A stretch of 64,000 nt of DNA from positions 7,440,001 through 7,504,000 of the forward strand of contig NC_052138.2 in assembly GCF_016086655.4 (NCBI RefSeq), given 5' to 3'. The notes under the pieces are model-generated. The model was not told where the DNA came from and did not search any database. It saw only the letters and a list, made by a program, of their open reading frames with translations. How positions within the stretch are numbered: position 1 is the first letter of the stretch; every line of letters starts with the position of its first letter. Shown piece after piece: positions 1 to 10,659 of this stretch. Origin of the DNA: Lepeophtheirus salmonis (lineage: Eukaryota > Arthropoda > Copepoda > Siphonostomatoida > Caligidae). The position numbers and the translations under genes are program-made.

Positions 1-649
1 CTCAGGTTGTAACTGTACCCTCTCCGCATTTTTAAGCACCAAGAACCCCTACTAATATGAGCTGCTGGTTCCTGAGGCATGTTTCCACCACCACTTCCCT
101 GAGCATGAAATAAACCTTCTAATATCCAAAATACACCCCTGTTCTCAAGTTGTACAGGTAAAGTGCTAAAAAATGCTATTTTAAGACCGTCATGGCCTTA
201 AAGGGAAAAAAATAGTTATCAGAACCGTTTTTGGAGTGTTAAAAACCTACATGAAAAGTTTCAGGAAAATCCATTCATTGGTTTGGCCTTGAATGAAGGA
301 CAAACACACACATTTAATATATTGATATGAGGACATAATTTCCTAGGGCAAAGATTCCTGGGGCGAAACTTCAGGTCACCACCTTTACCATTTCCTCCCC
401 CAAAATTACTTTGAATAATTGCATATTATGTGATTCAAATTAAGGTATAGTCTTTTTTGAATTTTTTTCTCAATATCCAAACCAATAATGAATTTAGTAG
501 TGAATATCCATTTTCCACGTATGCATTTATCGGTTATTATGAGTATGAATTATTATTATCCATGATAATAATGTTCATATTGATAAAATCATTTATATAA
601 AGGTGTATAATATGTATTGTATACTATATATATTCTTCGTAAATACATA
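1..649. other. AT-rich intergenic sequence
   Basis: I see no coding region, RNA or clear repeat here. All frames are broken by frequent stops. Confidence 0.5.
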
Positions 650-1353
650 CAGGGTGTTCAAGCTATATCTGCTGTGCGCAATACTTGTTTAATGCGCAAT
701 TTTTCCTCCAACCAGTTATAAATAAAACCAGATTCTGAAAGCTTGATTAATTATGATTTATTTTATTCCATAAAATCACATACAACCTCAATTATAGTCT
801 CTTTACGAAGCTGAAAGCGCGAATAAGCCTTCGCCACTTGGTCCTATGGCAAATCCTGAAATTCCTTCTTTATCCGACTGATAAGTTTTTGTTGCAGGAG
901 GTTCATTTGGTTTGTCCTTCGATCGTACCCCACATAAAAAAATTCATCTGATTCACATACGGTGAGTTTGGAGACCAAAATTCAGGTGAGATGAAGTCGT
1001 CAAAATTGTCTTGGAGATATTTGAGACTTTTTTTTCTTCAAGGTGAGTAATTGCTGCTGCCTTAAAATCGCCTTTAGAGGCCTCAACTTCCCTCCAAATC
1101 TTGCTAAGGAACGTTTGACTGAGTCCTAGATTTCGAGAGCAATTGTTAAGTTTTCCCTCCTAGCTTGGATTTCAAGGAGGGCTCCGTGCCTTTACCAAAT
1201 ATTTGGGACAACAATTAGTCTATTAATTCCATTTCTTCCATTTGATGCAGTCTTAAACAAGCTATCTAGCAAATAAAAAATCGGCTGCTTAAGTGTCAGC
1301 ATTTACCTAAAAGAGCACGCCAAAGAGGCGCTTTAGATAGCTTACACACCCTG
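650..1353 (-). mobile_element. Decayed mariner-like element with terminal inverted repeats
   Basis: The left end CAGGGTGTTCAAGCTAT and the reverse complement of the right end, CAGGGTGTGTAAGCTATCT, form terminal inverted repeats. Both ends are flanked by TA, the usual Tc1/mariner target. On the minus strand, around 790-1025, a broken frame reads 'ISPEFWSPNSPYVNQ' then 'FFMWGTIEGQTK' before a stop. This matches the C-terminal catalytic region of mariner-family transposases, where the pattern is W-P-P-x-S-P-D followed by a W-G motif. The expected catalytic aspartate of S-P-D is a tyrosine here, and several stops and frameshifts are present, so the element is dead. At 704 bp it is much shorter than an autonomous mariner, so it is also internally deleted. 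A second member of the family lies at 16,180-16,683. Confidence 0.75.
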
Positions 1354-1424
1354 TATTATATCGATAATAAAAGTAAAAATCAATACCATATTTGTATATA
1401 TATAAAATATATAATCGTATCTAC

Positions 1425-1720
1425 TTAAAGGAAATAGGTAGATACGAAGTACATAAAAAAAGAGTTAACGTTCCACAAAATAATAAATTGAGATATTTCT
1501 ATTTGTTTTGAACTTATTATTGTAAAAAGAGAATTATACCGGTTGTAACAAAGGAAGCTAAGGAGGAACTCATGGAGCACGTCGTTTTCCTTTATTGTAT
1601 CACGCAACCTTTCCTTCAAAAAGAAACAAAAATAAAATAAAGATTGGAAATCATTTTTTAGCTAGCCAAATAAGCCAATCATAGCTACAGGTATTTATCT
1701 CCTAGACTATCATTGTCAAG
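1425..1720 (+). repeat. Dispersed repeat family D, copy 1
   Basis: The core CTTTATTGTATCAC, followed by an A-rich AAAAAGAAAC motif and a GGTAGTTAG/GCTAGC-like stretch, recurs near 15,095-15,180 and 36,325-36,500. The shared 'ctatcattgtcaa' motif ends this copy and the 36 kb copy. No coding content is visible. Confidence 0.55.
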
Positions 1721-2219
1721 TATTTATACACAATAAATATACTTTATAGCATTAAAATCCTACATAGTATTTTATTTGATATTGAATTATAATTAAAGAA
1801 GGGATCTGCGTAAAGAAAAAACTAAATGTACCCGTTAGAAAAGGAAAAACGGTTGATGCGTGTCCTCTTTTATTTTATTTGTTAATTATTTAATCAGTTG
1901 TGGCTGTGTTAACATCTCCCTCAAAAAAAAAAAAAAAAAAGAATTCTCGCCTATCTTTGGTCTAAATTGATTTAAAAAAATGTAATAAAATAAATATATA
2001 CTATTTTATAACAATTTTTTCCTGCACTAACGCTACATTAAATGTAGAGGGTTCCTACTTGATAATAGTAATTCATTTTCTCCTCCTCCCCCTCCCAAAT
2101 CATATAATAAGCTGCTGATATTAACAATGGTCTTAATTCAGTAATGACCATATATCTAACTCCTGCCTTCTCCTTGCACTCTTACACAAATCCCATCTCT
2201 AATTATAATGTTGCTTACT
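1721..2219. other. Intergenic sequence with poly-A tract and mariner scrap
   Basis: The stretch is AT-rich, with an 18-base poly-A run near 1,923. A short piece at about 2,155-2,215 resembles the transposase region at 7,980-8,045, with a shared 'ccttgcact' core. It is too short to annotate as an element. Confidence 0.4.
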
Positions 2220-2690
2220 AATATTTTATTCAAAACGTAGATAAAATATTCTTAAGAATGAAATAATAATATGACGTGATGAGCCAGGTAGTACTTTAGT
2301 TCATTGCTAAGCCTAATCTAAAGTCACATTCGTTTTGATATATAAAGTACTTTTAAAAAAAAATATGAGTTGACCTAAACGCCTGCAAGATTTCATTCAT
2401 TTTACATACTAGTTTTATACAATTTCAGGTATAAAGTATAAGGTAATTTTTTTGTATGATTATCACAATATCTTCATGGATAGATAATAAGATGGCCAAT
2501 ATATATACATATACGATTGACAATAAATTGTTTTCCTGTCCTTTTGGAAACAGATCATAACTTGAGTAAAATCATTACTTCCTTTATATTTTATTAAAAA
2601 ATAGCTATAACTTATTAAGTGAGACGAGGAAATCGACAGCTGACAACAAAAACATAGGAAATTTTTGCGTTAGGAAGGTAACGCCGGTTG
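2220..2690 (+). repeat. Dispersed repeat family E, copy 1 (carries an empty target site)
   Basis: The segments 'aataagatggccaat', 'cttttggaa..cagatcata' and 'gagacgagg.aatc..agctgacaacaaa' recur in order at 22,240-22,800, and partly at 36,900-36,990. Its left part ('gtgat..gaccag.tac...aatctaaagtcac') resembles 19,980-20,080. Near 2,501-2,510 the sequence 'ccaatatatatacat' lacks the 336 bp insertion found at the matching position in the 22 kb copy, so it acts as the empty site. Confidence 0.6.
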
Positions 2691-2699
2691 AGATGAACG

Positions 2700-3889
2700 A
2701 AATCCGTATAAAAGAATAATTAGAGAAAATACGGCCACATGATCAATTTTTGTCCAAACTTACTTGGCTACGAGAATACTTTCGGTCCACTAGAGGGATG
2801 TTGAGCATATGCAGGGACTGCTTAACGTCTGGTGAGACTTGTTTCGAGATGTAAGACCCTAGTATTGTGGCAAAACTCAATAGGATTTTAAATAAAAAAT
2901 TATGTATGAAAACATTATGAAATGTGAAAAATCCAAGCTCAAAGGATAGCTTATGCCAGAAGAAATTTTTATACAGAAATTCAACCTTCTCTTAGCGTTT
3001 AAAATTTGAGACCCTATCAGGTTTTAGCAGAATAGAGGGCGTTCTAGTAGCCACTCTTGTACATTAAACAGTCCTCCTACTTGAATCATGGTATACTCTT
3101 ACACCGAGGGAACAGCCAAAATAAACAAATACATTAGTTTTCATAGCTAACATAGCTACATGTCCTTAATAAATCATATAATTTTTGTGGAAATTTGGAT
3201 AGTATGAGAATTGATACCAATAATAAAGTTGAGAATGATTTATAACAAATATACAAGTATATATCCCTACAAAAAACTGGGTAACAACATTTTATTGAAT
3301 GATATTATATTTATCTTTCATATAGCAATAGATATTTACTATCTACCCTTCAATTTATTTATTTCTCTGGCTACATTGCAGACACCCCCGCTTTCACCTT
3401 CATTTGCTGAGTAGCAGCACGGAAAATAAAGATTGATTACTTTCTGAATTTATAATAAATATTCGGAGGATATCATTTTTCTTCATTTCTACATATAAAT
3501 TGCTCACAAATATAACAACGATATATAACATTTCTGATGTTCCAGAGAAGCCATATATAATAGAGATTAAAAGGAATTCAGCCTTCGTTTCATGATTTTC
3601 TCAAAGGCTACTAAGTATCTAATATTATTCTCAACGTACAAAAATATTATTCTCCTTTTAATATATATGTAACTTGTATAATGTATATTTCATCACTAAA
3701 CTGAGACTCAATGCCTTTTTAGAAGGAAATAATTACCTTAATGGAAATTTAATTAAATTTTATTTAAAGAGGCCCATGAATAATTTGCTATATGTACTCC
3801 AAGGACAATTAAATTTGGAATGAGAGATAAAGTAAAATAATAGCTGGAGTAAATGACGAAAAAGAAGATAATAAAAAGGGTTTATGAGC
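2700..3889. other. Intergenic sequence, no gene seen
   Basis: AT-rich sequence without a supportable coding region or structured repeat. The short open frame at 3,211-3,414 is low-complexity and has no recognisable motif. Confidence 0.45.
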
Positions 3890-4510
3890 CAACCGAATCC
3901 TACCCTCCAAAGGTGTTTGTTCTTAAAAGTAATGGTGGAGTTTGAATTTGTACAGAGTTAACAAAATGAAACAAAGAAATAATAAGAAGCATTTATCCAA
4001 GACTCCAAGAGAAAATGTCAGTCCAAAAAATAAATATTGGTCAACAATGGAGACCAGGCATGGGTATTGACAAGTATTATTCGACAAAGATAGTCAAAAA
4101 TTAACAACATTCATTACGCTGTGGGGCTGTTTTATGTATTCACAAGCTTGAATAGGATTTGTAGCGGCTGGAGATAAGTAGACATGGAGATAATGCCCTT
4201 ATTGGAGTGGGATAAATAAATAAAGTGGTGGATGACATCATTAATTACTACGATAAATTTATTTATCAATATAATAGGATCAGAGAGATCCTCGAGCGAT
4301 GTAAAGAAAATAGAATTACGTTGAACCCTAAGAAATATATATTTGCAAAATAAGAATTTTGTGGTCATATTAAAGGGATCAGTGGTACAAGACCCGATCC
4401 AGGGAAGATGGCTACAATTCAAAAGTTTCATACTCCAACAAAAAGAACAGAATTGAGAGGATTTATGGGATTGGCAAATTAGTTGGGGGCATTTTCATAG
4501 AAGAACAGCA
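3890..4510 (+). pseudogene. Ty3/gypsy reverse transcriptase remnant
   Basis: A decayed plus-strand reverse transcriptase. Segments in order are 'SNGGV.ICTELTK' near 3,925-3,970, a possible 'AAGDK' near 4,160, and 'VVDDI' near 4,230, which corresponds to the catalytic Y-x-D-D box. The region then reads 'LERCKENRITLNPKKY' and, after a stop, 'FCGHIKG', 'PDPGKMATIQKFHTPT' and 'RTELRGFMGLAN'. The order and spacing match the palm and thumb of gypsy polymerases and the connection to RNase H (the L-R-x-F-x-G-L box). In-frame stops after 'IFAK' and 'GLAN', plus frameshifts further upstream, show it is not functional. The retroelement would have copied its RNA into DNA in cytoplasmic particles. Confidence 0.8.
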
Positions 4511-4579
4511 TACCCACAACGAGGACTAAATTAAACGATTATGTATGGACAAGGGTTCATGAAGAAGCTTTTTAAAATG

Positions 4580-4850
4580 TGAAGCGATGTTTCGTTTCAC
4601 CGGAGGTTCTGGTTCCTTTCAATCCAACGTCTCCTACAGCATTACCCGTATAAGTTTTATAACACAGAATGGAAAAGAGGTAAGGATCATGCGATTCCTG
4701 ACGCATATATCGCGTGTTTCTAATATAAACAAATTAATTGAAAAATGTGAGCAATGTCAGAAAAGATTGGCTAGTCAATATTCCAGAGTAGATCCAAGAA
4801 GAAGTTTGACCAACGATAATTTTTTCATAGATCACATGTTATCTTTTTGA
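4580..4850 (+). pseudogene. Ty3/gypsy integrase zinc-binding region remnant
   Basis: A short plus-strand frame contains 'LIEKCEQCQKRLASQ', the C-x-x-C half of the H-H-C-C zinc finger that starts gypsy integrases, followed by a degraded linker and 'DHMLSF'. It lies just after the reverse transcriptase remnant and probably belonged to the same element, with the RNase H region mostly missing between them. The catalytic core is absent. The expected histidine pair upstream is not clearly seen, so the call rests on the cysteine motif and on context. Confidence 0.55.
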
Positions 4851-4869
4851 ATTTACTTAGAGGATATAG

Positions 4870-4905
4870 AATAAGTTGGTATGTCGATAGACATACCAAC
4901 TTATT
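4870..4905. repeat. Perfect 16-bp inverted repeat with GATA loop
   Basis: The arm AATAAGTTGGTATGTC at 4,870-4,885 is followed by the loop GATA and an exact reverse complement at 4,890-4,905. It lies directly after the gypsy integrase remnant, and its function is unknown. Confidence 0.9.
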
Positions 4906-4909
4906 TTTA

Positions 4910-5240
4910 TTCTTTGGAGTAATTAGCCAAGAATTAATTGCAATATATTTTTCATAACTAGTAATGAAAATGCAGTGTATTTTTTAGTTCGTCTGAAACG
5001 TGGTGAACTTCTTTTCCTAAGAAATTCATTTATATTCAAAACCTGATTGAACATTCTTGTATATATTTGAGTAATTCTTGCTGTTTTCCTTCTCCCTTGT
5101 CACAGCTGATTGTATCTGATCTAATGAAATGTCAAAACAGCTAAGTTGCTCTCCTTGAAAACATAATCTAAATTGTTGGGGTTATCATGTTGATTTCCCG
5201 TTTCTTTTTTTTTGTAACATGCCCGAAATAAACATGATTA
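4910..5240 (-). repeat. Dispersed repeat family A, fragment
   Basis: The motifs 'taatgaaatgtcaaaacagctaa', 'ttgctctcctt' and 'attgt..gggttatcatg' match, on the same strand, repeats at 8,060-8,290, 12,160-12,430, 21,040-21,200 and 63,590-63,760. No coding region is seen. Confidence 0.6.
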
Positions 5241-5999
5241 TTCATTACTAATCATAATGGTATTACAAATATCAATCACCGACGTATCTCGTCCATGAAA
5301 ATGCTTCATTTTCCAAATGATAATGATAGAAGGAAGTTATGGATCAATGCCATTAAACTGGCAAATTGTACAAACTTAATTATTGATATTATCTAATTAT
5401 ATTATTATTTAAAAAATTATTTAAGTGTATTGTATAAATTTGTGCATTTAATGATTTCACTGAAGTATGCAATTTTTAAAGAATATATAGTTTTACATTA
5501 TTCTTAGATATTTATTTATTTGTCTTCATTATTTATCCAGAAAAATTGCATCTTGCAGAGATATATATATATTTATTCCATACTAATATCACTGGTAATT
5601 GATTAATGGAGAAAAATGCAATTTATATATCAATAATGAACAGATATATATAAATTGAATAAACTTTTTAATTGAATTCTTAAAAGAAAAACCGTAATAA
5701 AACAAAATAAAAGCAGTTATTTAATAAAAAATTATATGAGTCGGTGCAGTAGATACTAGTTAGTAAAATGCAGAACATATTTTTCCTCCCTTATATTATT
5801 GTTGTTGAATAAATTAATTACACAATGCAACAACATTTTTGCCCGCAGGCTGAAACCCACATTTATTATTGTTATTTAAATTCATTCAATGTTAAAGTTT
5901 GTTCCATTAAGAATCCTTAGGGCATTTCATTACGTGAGCATGCCATACAATCCCATTTTGTCTCCAGGTGAAAAATGATTTTCTTATAGAGTCTTTAAA
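5241..5999. other. Intergenic sequence, no gene seen
   Basis: Very AT-rich, with scattered ATATAT tracts. No frame, RNA or repeat that I can support. Confidence 0.45.
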
Positions 6000-6781
6000 G
6001 TCTTTGAAGTTTCTTCTATTATGAAACCAGAGGAGCGGTGTTTTTTCTGTAAGGTGGATGAGGAGACCATATCTCAATCATTCTTTGTTTTTCAAATGCT
6101 ATTTGGTGGGACCTCATCAGGGTCCAAACAGATCCATCTATCGTTTCTATGATTATGGTTGGCGTCAATGTTGAATATTTTCTCGTCCAAAAAAAAGCAC
6201 GTAACTACCTTTGCACTTCATTTGGTTAAGAAGAATTTTACATTTGCTTAAAACAAGTTGTGTGCTTCAGATTCTGCTCTTTTAGCAGATTTTTTGAGGC
6301 TCTGACCATCGACAAGTAACTCAGATCAATCCTGATGAAATTTTAGATGGTCCCTTTGCTCAATTTACGGTTCTTTTTGCCAGTTTAGCAATAGGAGTGT
6401 CTGGATTAATGGCAATTGATTTATTTCAAACCAACTATGAACCTTTTTAGTTAGAATATTATCCAATCTTAAAGTTGAATGAGCTGCTTTCTCAGTCTTT
6501 CCCTCCTCATCAAAGGCCTCAATCACGTCATAAACTGTTGATTTTGGATAATTGACCAAGAAAATTATTTTCTGAGCAGTGTCCCACAGGGCGAGCTTCG
6601 ATGATAGAACTTCTCCTGACTTTTTCCATGCTTGAACGACGAGATTCTCAAAAACCTTGTTATTAAATTCAATATCTAACACATTTAGCTTGTCGCAATT
6701 ATTAAATTTTTTATCACGTAGCCTATACAAGTCTCATATTTAGCCGTTAAAGTTATTTCGGATTTACCTTGTCCACCCTAT
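6000..6781 (-). mobile_element. 5' half of a mariner-like element, N-terminal transposase region
   Basis: On the minus strand a frame from about 6,730 to 6,365 includes 'NYPKSTVYDVIEAFDEEGK'. This is the helix-turn-helix of a Tc1/mariner transposase, in which the recognition helix follows P-x-S-T-V-Y. It continues 'ILTKKVHSWFEIN' (second DNA-binding helix region). After a stop come broken segments, including 'LLNQMKCKGSYVLFFGREN', which matches the L-x-x-L-K-x-x-x and F-S-D-E boxes at the start of the catalytic domain, with the first catalytic D replaced by G. The element's outer end is at 6,781, where the minus strand begins TATAGGGTGGACAAGG. The rest of the catalytic domain is not found further left, so the copy is truncated as well as broken. 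Confidence 0.7.
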
Positions 6782-7110
6782 ATATATATATTTTTTTTTG
6801 GGTGGGGGTGCAAGCTTTGTTTTTGGAATTTTTTTGGAAAAAAAAAATCGAAAATCCACAATAGCTTACAAAAATTTTAATTTTTCGAAAAAAAAATCAA
6901 AAATTAAACTTAAAATATTAAATTTTTTGAAATTAAAATAAAATTTTAAGACATTTATAAAACATTTAATTTTTGGAATTTTTTTGTATAGCTGTTCGCA
7001 CAAAATTTCAAAGATTAAATTTTTTGAAAAAAAAATTCAAAATCCATTGCCATTCACAAAAAACTAAATTTTGGGCTCTGCTGCATAATTTCCCTGAACT
7101 GCATAAAAGG
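6782..7110 (+). mobile_element. Non-autonomous element family B, copy B1 (minisatellite-bearing, end lost)
   Basis: The left part, a TA run followed by poly-T and 'gggtgggggtgcaagc', matches 37,675-37,725. The body is an imperfect array of 'ttttttggaaaaaa', 'ttcaaaaatc' and 'gttcacaaaa' modules. It ends in 'ctctgctgcataattt', which is also found at 38,257. Its outer inverted repeat is missing because it abuts the mariner end at 6,781. Confidence 0.7.
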
Positions 7111-7515
7111 ACCAAATTAGTTCGGTCCACTAACAATCATAACCGTCTTAAACCAGCTCAGGATTTTTAGACTGAAACTCCAACACTACTAATTATACTA
7201 TAGTAGAAATAAAAGTTCATTCTATCTCTTAAATACTTGGATATCAGCATACACATATCCTGACCTTCATCTCTCTCTCTCTCCTGATCCTTCTCTTAAG
7301 ACCTATATAGAACAAAGAAAAATACATTTTTTCCCCCTTTACTTTACGAATTTTATTTTTAATTGACTCCACTGAATTTTTACCTTATTCACTAATTAGT
7401 GCGGTATTATTATTTCTTTTTTTTTATAATTCCAATTCTTATTCTTTTGTATGAGGGAGAAATGACTTTTTGTTCAATTCTTCTTTGGAAAGAGACGGAC
7501 AAAATAAATTAATAT
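7111..7515. other. Intergenic sequence, no gene seen
   Basis: AT-rich, with a short TCTCTCTC tract near 7,271. Nothing else is supportable. Confidence 0.45.
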
Positions 7516-8055
7516 ACAGGGGCTATCTTATCTAGTGGTACATATTTTATTATTTTCCATTAATAACATTTAAAGAAGAGGTTTGGTAAGACCATTTATT
7601 TAACAAAATCATCTGAAAATAGTGTTTGGCACAGCTTTTATTCAATATGTGAGCCCTCAGCTCTAATAATTGCCTCAATACGAGTCCTAAATCCCTTACA
7701 GACCTTGACTATGTCATAAGACTCACACTCATTCTTGATGAAAGTTTCTAGAGACTGGACACTCCTGTGAAGAGTAGCACAGATCCTCTTCTCCAGACGC
7801 GACTAGATAGAGTAGTCTGGAGAGGAGGGCGGCCCCATTTTGAGGTCCCAAATTTCCGGAAAGTTGTCTCCCAGGAAGGCCTGAGTCTAAGTGGCGCAAT
7901 GCCACTGAGCTCCGTCTTGAATGAAAAAAAAGAAGAGATTATATCATCCAAAACCATAATATCATAAGCAACTTTAATCAATAGTACCATATGTCTCGCT
8001 CCCGCCCTTTCCTTGCACTCACTTGTATGCCCAGTCCTATACATCACTGACTATG
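7516..8055 (-). mobile_element. Truncated mariner-like element with transposase C-terminal half
   Basis: A minus-strand frame running from about 7,925 to the stop at 7,638-7,640 reads 'QDGAQWHCAT', stop, 'TQAFLGDNFPEIWDL', 'MGPPSSPDYS', stop, 'LEKRICATLHRSV', 'CKGFRTRIEAIIRAEGSHI'. QDGA carries the second catalytic aspartate and S-S-P-D the third acidic position of mariner-family transposases. The ending F-R-x-R-x-E-A-x-I is the typical C-terminus. Two stops interrupt the frame. Further upstream (7,960-8,047) the remnant continues out of frame as 'GHTSECKERAGARHM'. The left outer end may be CAGGGGCTATCTTA at 7,516, preceded by TA. The N-terminus is cut off where a family A repeat starts. Confidence 0.75.
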
Positions 8056-8059
8056 ATGG

Positions 8060-8290
8060 TTTGTTGCAAAGTTATTTGTGTGAGTCCTTGTTGGACTCGG
8101 AGTAGAATTGAGGATCGACATCGGTATTGATATAAATTGATTAAGATTTGCTTTTATTTGTCTCATTTCATAGCTGCTTACATACTAATATAATGAAACG
8201 TCATGACAGATAAGCTGCTCTACTCCCAAACACTCTTCAAATTGTCAGGATGTCCACATTCCTTTTGTTTAGCATACCGGGAGGTCATAT
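8060..8290 (-). repeat. Dispersed repeat family A, copy
   Basis: 'ttggactcggagtagaattgagg..cgac', 'tttcatagctgc', 'taatgaaacgtcatgacag' and 'gctgctctac' align with 12,225-12,400 and 63,597-63,740. It abuts the truncated mariner to its left. Confidence 0.7.
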
Positions 8291-8654
8291 TTTTTTACAA
8301 TTATATTCATCTACTCTAATTTAATATTATAGTACGTGTATGTTTGTCCTCTCATAAAAACGCATAACCAGGGTATTTAGTTCAAAAATAGAGACAGATG
8401 CAGCCCTTAGACACAAAATAGAAGTTGTTCAGAATTTTGAGTTACGTACATACATAAGGCTACAGTTAATTCTAGTCAGACCAGATTCCTGGGCTCTGGA
8501 GGACAAGTTTTTTTTTTTTGCTAATAAATTGATTTTTTTTTATATAACAAGATCAATTCTCCATGTATCAAAGTTTTTTTAAGGTATGGGCTGTAGATTC
8601 GAAAATGCACTTAAAAAATTAAAAATCAAAAAAAAACGAAAAAAGGGGAACGTA

Positions 8655-9260
8655 CATAAATTAAATGGCTGTAGGGATGTTATCCCCCGACTAACTACCA
8701 TACCCCCCTGAGCATTTTACCCCTATGCAACAAATAGCAACCCTACGAACAAAAAAACAATCTTTTAATAACCATACAAACGTAATTATTATTTAACTTA
8801 ACCAAATAGACTTTCCATTATAAATACGCCGTTGATATTACTTAACAAGATTTGGGATGATTCTATGTAACTTTTGTAATGTTAAAATACATATATTAAA
8901 AAATATATATAATTTATCTATTTATTTGGGATATGAATGACTCTATTTCACCGTATTTAAATAGTTATCCGAAAATCCCTTCTCAGACATTTATCACAAC
9001 ATATTGTACACACTCGTTCACTATAATTGTTCCCTAAAGCCATCGTATAAATAATCTACATAAACTCAATGTTTTAACAACTTTTTGTCATGGGATTTTC
9101 GAAATATTTATTGTATCTTATATGTCATGACCTTGGCAAAACAATCAGACTAAGTATCTATTTTAATTCAAATTTTTATTTATTTTCGTATTAAAATTTT
9201 GATAAACTATAGAACTCATAATTACTTTCTGATTCGAACTTGAAAGTTTCATTAGTGAGT
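8655..9260 (+). mobile_element. Copy of MULE-like non-autonomous element (family C), interrupted
   Basis: The left half, 8,655-8,830, includes GTTATCCCCCGACTAAC, 'ccctgagcattttacccct' and 'caacaaatagcaaccc'. It matches 33,490-33,640. The right part, 9,185-9,260 ('attaaaattttgat..actatagaactcat', 'cgaac.tgaaagtttcatt'), matches 33,660-33,735. About 350 bp of unrelated AT-rich sequence separates the two halves, and the right terminal region is missing. Confidence 0.65.
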
Positions 9261-9810
9261 TTTTATTAGTATGTATCTTCATTATGGTTGAAGAAGGAAC
9301 AAATTACTAATTATTATGAATATGTTGTCTATCGACAAGTTTTACTAAATTCTTGAGTTACTTAAAGCATTAATTTAATAATTCGAAATAAAATATAAAT
9401 ACAGGCTCGTCCTAGTAATATATAAAATAATATAAATATTACAAAACTGGGAAAAGAGGAAAACATAAAATTATATTATTATTATTATTATATAAATAAG
9501 ATTACCATAAATTTGTTTTGTATATGTATACATATATTAGACTTAAAAAATAAAGAAAAAAAAACAAAGGGAAAAAGACTATTTTTTCATATTATTTATC
9601 TTATCTCTTTATTGCTTTGGAAAGGAGTTGTGAGAGGAAGGGAATGGAATAAGGAGTTGAATTTTGTAGCATACATAACTAAAAAAATAATGCTTTAAAA
9701 ACAACAACAACAGCATACTGGGAATAATATGAACATACATAAATAACATTAAACCATTTATGTTACTACCACCTAAAACCATAGATTTGATTTACGAAAT
9801 ATAAAAAATA
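9261..9810. other. Intergenic sequence with ATT microsatellite
   Basis: Contains a TTATTATTATTATT run near 9,474-9,490. No supportable gene is present. Confidence 0.45.
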
Positions 9811-10330
9811 CAGGGCGTTAAGATCAAATCCGCGCTTGTGTCGCTGGCCATTTTGTTTTGATGCAGCTGTCTGAGGGATTCTCTTTTTTTCTGGCAGAAA
9901 CATTATCATATCAACAAACTTTAGTGAAGTTTTGGACATCATGGCGACAGCTGCTCCAGATATAAAGAAGATTGTGTTTACAGAGGAGGAACGCCATGCC
10001 CTGTTGACAATGATTTTTGTCCACAATAACATGGAGATTTCAAATCGGGAGGCCTCAAACCTGACTGGTGTCTCAATTCGGACCGTGCAAAAGATTTGTT
10101 AGGCTCTTTTGGAGACTCATAATCCCAGATCTGTCATCAGCTACAAAAAAGTCGACAAGGAAAGTCAAGGTAAGCGAATTCATCCAAAAAGTTCAGACCA
10201 TGATCGATAATGAACCATCTTTAAGCTTCATCTCAATTACTGAAGAAATTTATCATGCATTTTTTAAAAACAGTTTACTCCACAGATAGGCAGGAAGTCT
10301 TACTTCAGAGGGAGAAGTGGTCACCTATTA
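9811..10330 (+). mobile_element. 5' part of a mariner-like element, N-terminal transposase fragment
   Basis: The left end CAGGGCGTTAAGATCAAATC is preceded by TA. An ATG at 9,941 opens a frame reading 'MATAAPDIKKIVFTEEERHA', then 'EISNREASNLTGVSIRTVQK', which is a helix-turn-helix of the kind that starts Tc1/mariner transposases. A TAG follows 'QKIC'. The next segment continues in the same frame ('ETHNPRS...KKVDKESQGK'). It then shifts frame to 'FIQKVQTMIDNEPSLSFISI', the second DNA-binding helix. The catalytic domain is absent and no right end was found, so this is a truncated dead copy. It does not closely match the other elements in the window. Confidence 0.65.
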
Positions 10331-10517
10331 AATGATGAATAAAAAAAAAGACAAAGTACACACAACAACCATTTTTAATTTTTTTAATGTTACTTTAATT
10401 GGTCCGTTGGAGTTGCACTGATTTAGTATATGTAAACATTATAGTATTACATTTACTCCATCTGACAAAGAAATCTTGAATGAAATCAATTTACATAGAG
10501 TATATTTCTCTCTCTAC

Positions 10518-10602
10518 GAATGACCGAGACTCGAATCTACGCACATTGAGTTCAAGAGAATAATTTCTCCCGTGTGCGTTGTCAATTGAGCTACGTCGAT
10601 TC
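10518..10602 (-). tRNA. tRNA-like sequence (SINE head or tRNA pseudogene)
   Basis: Read on the minus strand, 10,593-10,581 gives TAGCTCAATTGAC, close to the RNA polymerase III A box in a tRNA D arm. 10,537-10,524 gives GATTCGAGTCTCGG, close to the B box in a T arm. A 6-bp stem CGCACA/TGTGCG encloses an over-long middle that itself contains the self-complementary GAGAAATTATTCTC. The T stem and the acceptor stem do not pair well, so a functional tRNA is unlikely. A tRNA-derived SINE or a pseudogene fits better. No anticodon can be assigned. Confidence 0.45.
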
Positions 10603-10659
10603 CTTAATTCGAAATTTGTAAACTTAGTTTTTTTATTACAAAAATGACATCCTTATTTA

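Noticed and set aside
3211..3414. 67-codon plus-strand frame
   Set aside because: Hydrophobic, AT-driven frame with no motif and no gene signals.
10518..10602. Functional tRNA gene
   Set aside because: The acceptor and T stems do not pair and the central region is too long, so I kept it only as tRNA-like.
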